This document shows, one piece after another, positions 1 to 5,522 of a DNA stretch of 16,500 nt. Below the pieces are notes generated by a model. That model was not told the origin of the DNA. It worked only from the letters and a program-made list of their open reading frames with translations, and ran no database searches. The stretch comes from Methanobacteriota archaeon (GTDB taxonomy: Archaea; Thermoplasmatota; Thermoplasmata; RBG-16-68-12), in NCBI GenBank assembly GCA_005879045.1, contig VBLV01000053.1, forward strand, positions 1-16,500. The letters are read 5' to 3'. The position numbers and the translations under genes were made by a program. Position 1 is the stretch's first letter, and each line of letters starts with the position of its first letter.

Positions 1-6
1 CCGGCC

Positions 7-14
7 TTAATAAA
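7..14 (+). promoter_or_regulatory. TATA-like promoter element of the NikR-like gene
   Basis: An AT-rich TTAATAAA stretch lies in otherwise GC-rich DNA about 33 bases before the ATG at 47. With the usual archaeal spacing of about 25 bases from TATA to transcription start, the transcript would begin near 36-40 and have an almost leaderless 5' end. No strong Shine-Dalgarno sequence precedes the ATG, which fits a short leader. The call rests on motif and spacing only. Confidence 0.45.
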
Positions 15-46
15 CCTCAAGTACAGGGTGGGCGGTTGTTAGTAGC

Positions 47-439
47 ATGCCGATCGTCAGCGTGAGCATGGACGACTCGATTCTCCGGAGCCTCGACGAC
101 GTCGCCCAGCGGCGCCGGTACCGCAGCCGGAGCGAAGCGGTCCGCGAGGCGCTGCGGGAATTCATCGATGTCACGGAATGGGGCAGAGAGGACGGAGAAG
201 CCTCCGTCATCCTCGCGGTCATCTACGAGCGGGGGAATCCGCGCGCGGACCTGGCGATGCTCCAGCACCGCTTCGACGAAATCCGCACGATGCTTCACAC
301 CCACGTCGACGAAGCGGATTGCCTTCAAATCTTCGTCGCGGAAGGATCGACAGCCCGGCTTAAGGAGCTCATCGCGCAACTCCGCCGAATCAAGGGAGTG
401 AAGGTAATCAAGTTCATCCAGACCGCGGCCCGTCGATGA
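47..439 (+). CDS. NikR-like nickel-responsive ribbon-helix-helix regulator
   Basis: This 130-residue protein has the layout of NikR. An N-terminal ribbon-helix-helix DNA-binding domain (residues about 1-45, beta strand PIVSVSMDD followed by two helices) is joined to an ACT-like metal-binding domain (about 52-125). In known NikR proteins, nickel is bound by His76, His87, His89 and Cys95 (E. coli numbering). Here the HTH...C set is present with exact spacing as His84, His86 and Cys92. His74 (in LQHRF) is the likely fourth ligand but sits ten rather than eleven residues before the HxH. The ending, with IKGVKVIKF, matches the last ACT strand. It probably represses or activates metal-transport or metal-enzyme genes, but no nickel gene lies in the window, so its target and true metal are open. 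It converges on glmS across 95 bases in which I see no clear terminator. Confidence 0.8.
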   Translation: MPIVSVSMDDSILRSLDDVAQRRRYRSRSEAVREALREFIDVTEWGREDGEASVILAVIYERGNPRADLAMLQHRFDEIRTMLHTHVDEADCLQIFVAEGSTARLKELIAQLRRIKGVKVIKFIQTAARR

Positions 440-534
440 CGCCTCCGGCGACTGCCTCTTGGCTTGAACCAAACCTCCTCCGCTCCTGGATGGCGAATGA
501 GGACCGATGAAGGTTCCTGTGATCTGCGAGCCCG

Positions 535-1761
535 TCACTCGACCGTGACGCTCTTCGCAAGGTTCCGAGGCTTGTCGATCGGGCAGTCGCGCATCCGCGC
601 CGCCTCGTAGGCGAAAAGCTGGAGCGCCACGCTGACCGGGACCGGCGAGAAGATCCAGGGGATCGACGGGATCTCGATGACGTCGTCCACGAACTTCGGC
701 AGCTCCTTGTCGCCCTCCGTTCCGATCGCGAGGACCGGGGAGCCGCGGGCGCTCACCTCACCCACGTTCGAACGCATCTTCTCATAGGTCGGATCCTGGG
801 CCACGATCGCGATGACCGGGGTCGAGGAGGTCAGGAGCGCGAGGGGACCGTGCTTCAGCTCTCCCGCGGCGTACGCCTCCGCGTGGATGTACGAGATCTC
901 CTTGATTTTCAGCGCCCCTTCCATCGCGACGGGATAGTTCGCATGTCGGCCGATGTAGAACATGTCCTTCGTGTCGCGTCCGTACTTCGCGGCGAGCGCT
1001 CGGATCTCGTCCGCCTTGTTGAGGACGTATTGGGCCGCCCGCGGAAGCGACCGGAGCTGATCTTTCAGCCGGTCGAGCTCGTCGTATCCCAGCGTCCCAC
1101 GGTCCTGGCCGAGCTTCAGTGCGATCAAATAGAGGACAACGAGCTCCGCGATAAACGTCTTCGTCGCGGCGACGCCGATCTCGATGCCCGCGCGCGTGTA
1201 GATCGTCTTGTCGACCTCGCGGGAGAGGCTCGAGCCGATGACATTGGAGATCGCGAGGGTCTTGCATCCGCGGCGATGCGCCTCCCGCGCCGCGCCGAGC
1301 GTGTCTGCGGTCTCGCCGCTTTGCGAGATGAGGAGGACGAGGGGTCGCTCCGTTGCGCCTTGGCTGTAGCGGTACTCGGACGCGAGCTCCGCGGACGCAG
1401 GGATGCGCGCGATTTCCTCGATGATGTACTTGCCCACGAGCGCCGCGTGATATGACGTTCCGCACGCGACGAGCTTCACGCTTGTCACGCCCTCGGACAG
1501 GAAGCCGTCCACCTCGAGGTTCGCGAGGCGGCCGAGGAGGGTCTCGTGGATCGCCTGCGGCGCTTCGTGGATCTCCTTCAACATGAAGTGCTCGAAGCCG
1601 CCCTTCTCGGCGTCCTCGAGGGACCACGTGATCCGTTGCGGCTCTCGTTTCACGACGCGACCCTCGGAGTCCTTGATGATCACTTCTTTCGGCGTGATGA
1701 CGACCATTTCCCGGTCCATCACGTACGCGACCCGGTCCGTGTAGCGCAGGAGGGCGGGCAC
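535..1761 (-). CDS. glmS: GlmS C-terminal fragment: isomerase (SIS) domains of glucosamine-6-phosphate synthase
   Basis: This is the isomerase half of glutamine-fructose-6-phosphate aminotransferase, which makes glucosamine-6-phosphate from fructose-6-phosphate and glutamine in the cytoplasm. Two SIS domains are clear. The first has ACGTSYHA, SQSGETADT and a SREVD / EIGVAATKTF block; the second has IGRHANYPVAMEGALKIKEI and ELKHGPLAL. The gene ends with the family's conserved tail, PRNLAKSVTVE. The GTG at 1761 is only the first usable start in this frame. Recognisable glutaminase sequence in the same frame continues upstream to about 1941 (for example ESYYDGDLETA, GSYAVLAVHADEPG, NESPLVVGLG), so this is the tail of a broken gene and not a separate isomerase. 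The N-terminal part is the fragment at 1925-2305. Together they span 1,771 bases; adding 23 gives 598 codons, the expected GlmS size. Confidence 0.9.
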   Translation of the reverse strand: MPALLRYTDRVAYVMDREMVVITPKEVIIKDSEGRVVKREPQRITWSLEDAEKGGFEHFMLKEIHEAPQAIHETLLGRLANLEVDGFLSEGVTSVKLVACGTSYHAALVGKYIIEEIARIPASAELASEYRYSQGATERPLVLLISQSGETADTLGAAREAHRRGCKTLAISNVIGSSLSREVDKTIYTRAGIEIGVAATKTFIAELVVLYLIALKLGQDRGTLGYDELDRLKDQLRSLPRAAQYVLNKADEIRALAAKYGRDTKDMFYIGRHANYPVAMEGALKIKEISYIHAEAYAAGELKHGPLALLTSSTPVIAIVAQDPTYEKMRSNVGEVSARGSPVLAIGTEGDKELPKFVDDVIEIPSIPWIFSPVPVSVALQLFAYEAARMRDCPIDKPRNLAKSVTVE

Positions 1762-1924
1762 GTCCGAGGCGAGGAAGTTCTCGTCCGGACCGAGTCCGAC
1801 GACGAGCGGACTCTCGTTCCGCGCCCCGATGACCTTGCCCGGTTCGTCCGCGTGGACCGCCAGGACGGCGTACGACCCGCGGATGTCGCGGAGGGCCTTG
1901 CGCGTCGCGGTCTCGAGGTCGCCA

Positions 1925-2305
1925 TCATAATAGGATTCGATCCGTCTGACTCACGAACTTGTGGCCGCGGGCCTCCAGCTTCTCCCGGAGGCTCGCGTAG
2001 TTCTCGATTATGCCGTTATGGGCCAGCGCGATCTTCCCGGTGCAGTCGACGTGCGGATGCGCGTTCACCTTCGACGGCGCCCCGTGGGTCGCCCACCGCG
2101 TGTGCGCGAAACCGGTCGAGCCCTTCAACGGCGGGAGCTGCGCCTCGAGGTTCGCGATGAAGCCCTTGTCCTTCATGACTTGCAGGGCGCTCCCCACGAT
2201 CGCGACGCCGGCACTGTCGTAGCCTCGGTATTCGAGGCGCTTCAGGCCGTCGAGCAGGATCGGGAGGGCATCCCGGCGACCCGCATACCCGACGATCCCG
2301 CACAT
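1925..2305 (-). CDS. glmS: GlmS N-terminal fragment: glutaminase domain, truncated by a frameshift
   Basis: This begins with MCGIVGYAG, the class II glutamine amidotransferase signature in which Cys2 becomes the N-terminal nucleophile that frees ammonia from glutamine. Other active-site blocks are present: RLEYRGYDSAG, HTRWATHG (70-74) and HNGIIENY with Asn97-Gly98. Native sequence runs to SQTD at residue 122. Four foreign residues and a TGA then follow, because about 23 bases are missing near 1940. The lost codons should encode the conserved TEVIAHL stretch. The ATG follows directly on the TAG stop of the GlmU-like gene with no spacer, so the two are probably one operon with coupled translation. 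As sequenced, neither fragment could make normal GlmS. I cannot tell a real null allele from an assembly error. Confidence 0.9.
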   Translation of the reverse strand: MCGIVGYAGRRDALPILLDGLKRLEYRGYDSAGVAIVGSALQVMKDKGFIANLEAQLPPLKGSTGFAHTRWATHGAPSKVNAHPHVDCTGKIALAHNGIIENYASLREKLEARGHKFVSQTDRILL

Positions 2306-3496
2306 CTACAGGACCACCGCCCCCGCCGGGATCGTGCCGCGGAGCTTCGCACCGGATTCCACGCGGGCCCGCTCGTTCACGACCGTCCCGGCCGCCGCGT
2401 TCACGCCGTTCGCAATCTCGACGTCCTCCCCGATGAGCACGCCGATTTGAGGGACGGAATGCCAGGTGCCCTCGATGTTCACGTCGCCCGGTCCGGAGGC
2501 GGCCAACAAACCTGCCCGCGCGACGACGCCGGATCCGATCACGGACTCCTGGACGACGCTCGCGGGCCCGAGGATGACATCGTCCATCAGAATCGAGTTC
2601 GCGACGGTCGTCAAGGCGCCGATGCGGACGTTCTTGCCGAGGCTCGTCGATGGCAGCAGGACCGCGTTCGCACCGATCTCACATCCGGCCCCGATCGACA
2701 GCGGGCCCTGGAGGTACGCGCCGGACCGGATCACGCAGCCGTCCCCGATCGTCACACGGCCACGGATCGTGACCGCCGGTTCAATCGTCCCCGCGCGGCG
2801 CTCGGCGGTCGTCTTCAGCGCCGCCGCGTTCAGACGGAGCAGGTCCCACGGGTAGAGCGCGTCGACCCACGTGCCTTCGGTGAGAAGGGCCGCCACGGAG
2901 GCGCGCTTGGCCAGGGCCGAGACGGCACTCGGCAGATCATTCTGTCCCTCCTTCGCGAGGCGCTCGATCTCGTCAAAGATCCGAGAGTCGAGGACGTACG
3001 CCCCCGTGTTGATCAGGTTCGAGATGACCTCCGCGGGTTTCTCCGTGATCGCGACCAGCTCCTTCCCGCGAACGGTGACGACCCCATAGCTCTGGGGCCG
3101 CTCGCTCTGGGTGATGAGCACGGCTGGCTTCGGCGCAGCAGCGAGGAGATCCTCGACGAATCGTGCGTCGACCATGTTGCTGCCATTCAGGACGATGAAC
3201 GGATCCTCGAGGTGTCCGCGGGCCTCCCAGATCGCGTGAGCTGTGCCGAGCTGCTTCGTCTGCGTGACGTAGGTGATGTGGGCTCCGAACGCCTTCCCGT
3301 CCTGGAAGTGCGACTGGATGCGTTCCCGACGATAGCCGACGACGAAGATGAGATCCCGTACGCCGTTTTCGGCGAGGGCCTGGACGACGTACTCCAGGAG
3401 GGGGCGGTTCCCCACGGGGATCATGACCTTCGGGACTGAGGCGGTGAACGGACCCATCCGGGCGCCCTCTCCCGCCGCGAGGATGACGGCCTTCAT
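2306..3496 (-). CDS. GlmU-like bifunctional sugar-1-phosphate nucleotidylyltransferase / acetyltransferase
   Basis: The 396-residue protein has an N-terminal nucleotidyltransferase domain (about 1-230) with LAAGEGARMGPFTASVPKVM. A left-handed beta-helix of hexapeptide repeats follows (about 245-375). In archaeal relatives such an enzyme acetylates glucosamine-1-phosphate and attaches it to UTP, giving UDP-GlcNAc for surface glycans. Its place directly ahead of glmS supports this role; the intervening mutase GlmM is not in the window. I chose the ATG at 3496 because AGGTG lies 8 bases before it and MKAVILAAGEG is the usual family start. An in-frame start at 3535 would fall near the predicted transcription start. 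One oddity is that the NGD motif carrying a magnesium-binding Asp reads NGSN here (Ser106), although the second site (VDALYPWDLL) is kept. The exact sugar is inferred. Confidence 0.85.
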   Translation of the reverse strand: MKAVILAAGEGARMGPFTASVPKVMIPVGNRPLLEYVVQALAENGVRDLIFVVGYRRERIQSHFQDGKAFGAHITYVTQTKQLGTAHAIWEARGHLEDPFIVLNGSNMVDARFVEDLLAAAPKPAVLITQSERPQSYGVVTVRGKELVAITEKPAEVISNLINTGAYVLDSRIFDEIERLAKEGQNDLPSAVSALAKRASVAALLTEGTWVDALYPWDLLRLNAAALKTTAERRAGTIEPAVTIRGRVTIGDGCVIRSGAYLQGPLSIGAGCEIGANAVLLPSTSLGKNVRIGALTTVANSILMDDVILGPASVVQESVIGSGVVARAGLLAASGPGDVNIEGTWHSVPQIGVLIGEDVEIANGVNAAAGTVVNERARVESGAKLRGTIPAGAVVL

Positions 3497-3504
3497 GCGC
3501 GGTG

Positions 3505-3509
3505 CACCT
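3505..3509 (-). promoter_or_regulatory. Ribosome binding site deciding the GlmU-like start
   Basis: AGGTG on the minus strand ends 8 bases before the ATG at 3496. This favours that start over the in-frame ATG at 3535, which would add 13 residues not usual for the family. Confidence 0.6.
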
Positions 3510-3548
3510 GCCGATGATTCCGGCGGAGGCCCCATTCCTCACGTGACT

Positions 3549-3558
3549 GGTATATCCC
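3549..3558 (-). promoter_or_regulatory. Possible TATA element of the glmU-like / glmS operon
   Basis: The minus strand reads GGGATATACC about 52 bases before the ATG at 3496. A start of transcription about 25 bases downstream would leave a leader of roughly 30 bases that includes the AGGTG site. The match to the archaeal TATA consensus is moderate. It lies about 100 bases from the divergent plus-strand element at 3656. Confidence 0.35.
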
Positions 3559-3655
3559 TTGCGGGCCCAGTTGTCCGGCTGAGAATTCCATGGGTCTGGG
3601 GAAAAGAAGGACCGAGGAGCGATTCGACATAACCGAGGGTGAGGCGCGGCCTGTA

Positions 3656-3664
3656 TTATAAATA
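3656..3664 (+). promoter_or_regulatory. TATA box of the ArsR-type regulator gene
   Basis: TTATAAATA is a close match to the archaeal TATA consensus. It lies in a conspicuously AT-rich patch (about 3651-3707) of the 229-base divergent intergenic region 3497-3725. The predicted transcription start is near 3688, about 38 bases before the GTG at 3726. A 13-codon reading frame (ATG at 3707 to TGA at 3746-3748) overlaps the gene start in another frame. It could be a leader peptide or chance. Confidence 0.6.
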
Positions 3665-3725
3665 CACCTACAACTTTCGGATAACCATTACAAAAGCGTT
3701 AATAGAATGAGACCGATGATGCGCC

Positions 3726-4667
3726 GTGGTCCGCCGCTGGCTCGTTGAGGAAACGGCGCACGGCGCCGTGGGACGGGAGGTCGAGATTCTCGATCGACCG
3801 GAACGCGTGGCTGCCTTGACTTCGCCGCTCGCATGGCGCATCTTGCAGGAGCTTGCGAAGGCCCCCGACTACCCGAACGCCTTGGCGGAGCGGCTCAAGG
3901 TCCACGAACAGAAGGTCTACTACCACGTCCGGCGGCTCGAGGCCGCGGGCTTGTTGGAGGTCCTTCGAGAGGAGGCGAAACGCGGCGCGTCGGCCCGCAT
4001 CTTGGCCCCGACGGCGGAGGCTTTCGCGATCGTCCTCAAGGGCCGCGGGAACCCGGTCGCTTCTCCGATGCTCCCCCACGCCGGCGTCGTCGCTCGCTTC
4101 CTCGAGGAATTCACCCGCGACGGCGTCTTCGACGGCTCGATCGTCGTCGGGTCGCCGTACACGCACGGCCCCTTCAACACGACCGCTCGGGACTCGCCAT
4201 ATGCCGTCGAACTCGGATTCTTCCTCGGTCGGCTCTTCGCCCCGCGGAAGGGGCTCGTGGTCCGCCTCGACACGGAAGTGAAGGCGCTCGGGGCCGGCAA
4301 AGAGGAGATGATCCTCGTCGGCGGGCCGGTCGCCAACATCATCACGATGGAGCTGAACCCGCACCTCGCGGTGAATTTCGACTGGAAACAGGTATGGCGG
4401 ATGGAGTCTTCCCGCACGAGGCGGCCGTATGCGGACGAGCAGGTCGGGCTCATCGCGAAGGTGCGGAATCCGTGGAATCAGGCGCGGGTTATTGTCCTGC
4501 TGAGTGGTCTGCATGCGGTCGGCACGATGGCGGCGATCCTCGGCCTCACCCATTTCGCCGAAGACGTGCTCGAAGGCTATTCTCCGGGAGAGGACTTCTA
4601 TCGGGTCGTCGCGGGACAAGACCGCGACGGCGATGGGCGGCTCGACGCCGTGTCGATCCTCGAGTGA
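3726..4667 (+). CDS. ArsR-type winged-helix regulator with S-layer-like C-terminal domain
   Basis: This 313-residue protein has an ArsR-family winged helix at about 28-95 (SPLAWRILQEL, then NALAERLKVHEQKVYYHVRR as the DNA-reading helix). A long effector region follows. Residues about 195-285 contain LVGGPVANIITMEL and a Gly-rich VLLSGLHAVGTMAAI segment. These resemble, from memory, the C-terminal region of archaeal S-layer-like proteins. The last residues, DRDGDGRLD, fit an EF-hand-type calcium loop. There is no signal peptide or membrane helix, so it should act in the cytoplasm. Being divergent from the amino-sugar genes, it may sense a surface-glycan or envelope cue, which is inference. The GTG at 3726 is the first in-frame start after a stop at 3717; the GTG at 3768 is an alternative. 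Its TGA abuts the next gene's TGA on the other strand. Confidence 0.75.
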   Translation: MVRRWLVEETAHGAVGREVEILDRPERVAALTSPLAWRILQELAKAPDYPNALAERLKVHEQKVYYHVRRLEAAGLLEVLREEAKRGASARILAPTAEAFAIVLKGRGNPVASPMLPHAGVVARFLEEFTRDGVFDGSIVVGSPYTHGPFNTTARDSPYAVELGFFLGRLFAPRKGLVVRLDTEVKALGAGKEEMILVGGPVANIITMELNPHLAVNFDWKQVWRMESSRTRRPYADEQVGLIAKVRNPWNQARVIVLLSGLHAVGTMAAILGLTHFAEDVLEGYSPGEDFYRVVAGQDRDGDGRLDAVSILE

Positions 4668-4950
4668 TCAGCTCAGCGCGACGCTCTCGTACAGGATCTT
4701 GTCCTCGAGCCTCGCGTTTGCCGCTTCGATTGCCTGGACGGCCTCGATGGCCCGCTCTTCGGGTGCGAGGAGCAGGACGTTGACCCCTCGTTCCGCGGCC
4801 TCGACGGCGGCGGGGACGACGCCGAACTCGATCCGCGGTTTGAGCCCCAGTTCCTTTGCGGCGGCAAGCCCACCCACGTCGAGCGCGGCGACGATGAATC
4901 CGTCCGCGTCACGCAACACACGCTTCGCTGCGGCGCCGGGAGCTGATGAT
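4668..4950 (-). CDS. C-terminal fragment of a frame-broken winged-helix regulator
   Basis: This frame carries the second domain of the regulator whose N-terminal part lies at 4909-5421. Its sequence includes RVLRDADGFIVAALDVGGLA, AAKELGLKPRIEFGVVPAAV and a closing helix, KILYESVALS. The alternating strand/helix pattern with a Gly-rich FGVVP...AA.RG segment matches the C-terminal half of archaeal regulators that I associate with DUF7839 (from memory). There is no credible start codon of its own; coding character begins near the break at about 4935-4955. The combined gene is 754 bases, one more than a multiple of three. Its stop lies directly against the stop of the convergent ArsR-type gene in a shared TGATCA. 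Confidence 0.65.
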
Positions 4951-5421
4951 CCGTCCAGGGCGCAAGGCGACGATTCCTTCGAGACTCCGCACCGCCAGGA
5001 GTTCGCCTTTCGTCGCATCGTGGACAGCCACCCCAGAGGACGGCGACGAGCGGCCCGCGAACGCCACGAGCACGCCGTCTTCCATGAACAGCCCGACGTG
5101 GTTCCCATTGCGAATCGTGTTTCCGGCCATCGCCGCCGTGGTCTCGATGAATGCCATTTCGCGACGGGCTCGCTCGACAAAGCTCCTCAGGTCGACGAGG
5201 CGATCGTGGAGGAATTCGACCCCTCTTTTCGTGGCTCGATACTCACCGTCGACCATCGCGAGGAGTCCGTCGCGCTCCAGGCCGTGTGCGTAGTCCGAGC
5301 AGCCCTGCACGGTCATCCCGAGGCGCTCCGCGATCGTCCGGAGCCGCGAGTGCCGACTCGTCGTCACCTCATAGAGGAAGAGGACGCGCGTGCTGGCCCG
5401 AAGATTCCTCAAGAGTTCCAT
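4909..5421 (-). CDS. N-terminal fragment of a DUF7839-like winged-helix regulator
   Basis: Residues about 10-70 form a MarR-like winged helix (LRTIAERLGMTVQGCSDYAH, then ERDGLL and a YRATKRGVEFL wing). A linker helix and a small beta-rich domain follow (about 100-150: GNHVGLFMEDGVLVAFAG, GVAVHDATKGELLAV, LEGIVALRPGRII). This order matches a family of archaeal regulators with a two-part sensor, which I recall as DUF7839; neither ligand nor target is known to me. After about residue 155 the frame reads 15 foreign residues to a TGA, while the rest of the domain continues in the frame ending at 4668. The gene diverges from the beta-propeller/DUF4430 operon across 101 bases with one symmetric TATA box, so it is a candidate regulator of that operon. 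The ATG at 5421 has no Shine-Dalgarno sequence. Confidence 0.7.
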   Translation of the reverse strand: MELLRNLRASTRVLFLYEVTTSRHSRLRTIAERLGMTVQGCSDYAHGLERDGLLAMVDGEYRATKRGVEFLHDRLVDLRSFVERARREMAFIETTAAMAGNTIRNGNHVGLFMEDGVLVAFAGRSSPSSGVAVHDATKGELLAVRSLEGIVALRPGRIISSRRRSEACVA

Positions 5422-5467
5422 TGAAAGAGAGAGGGCTCGTTCGCGAATTAAGCCCGCGCCAACATTC

Positions 5468-5475
5468 TTATATAG
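5468..5475. promoter_or_regulatory. Shared, nearly symmetric TATA element between divergent genes
   Basis: TTATATAG on the plus strand reads CTATATAA on the minus strand, so one element can serve both directions. It is 48 bases before the GTG at 5523 and 47 bases before the ATG at 5421. Each gene would therefore have a leader of about 20-25 bases. I see no second TATA element in the 101-base gap. Confidence 0.55.
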
Positions 5476-5509
5476 TCAAGTTCATCGAACAAACATCAAA
5501 CGTACTTGA

Positions 5510-5517
5510 GGAGGAGG
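5510..5517 (+). promoter_or_regulatory. Ribosome binding site deciding the beta-propeller gene start
   Basis: GGAGGAGG lies 5 bases before the GTG at 5523. In-frame TTG (5529) and GTG (5535) are alternatives, but the spacing favours 5523. All three leave the signal peptide intact. Confidence 0.65.
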
Positions 5518-5522
5518 GTCAG

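Noticed and set aside
440..534. Terminator or small gene between the NikR-like gene and glmS
   Set aside because: I see no stable hairpin with a T-run and no start/ribosome-site combination; the 95 bases look featureless.
1925..1960. Programmed ribosomal frameshift or translational bypass in glmS
   Set aside because: Conserved codons for TEVIAHL are absent from the DNA, so no recoding event could restore them; there is no slippery run at the site.
1961..3439. 492-codon plus-strand frame opposite glmS and the GlmU-like gene
   Set aside because: The minus strand encodes clear enzyme motifs throughout; the plus frame is an Arg/Asp-rich shadow typical of high-GC DNA.
3497..3535. Upstream in-frame ATG at 3535 as start of the GlmU-like gene
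   Set aside because: It would lie near the predicted transcription start and add 13 residues before MKAVILAAGEG; the ATG at 3496 has a well-spaced AGGTG.
5151..5522. Extension of the beta-propeller gene upstream to 5151
   Set aside because: It would run through the divergent regulator gene and the TATA element and bury the signal peptide.
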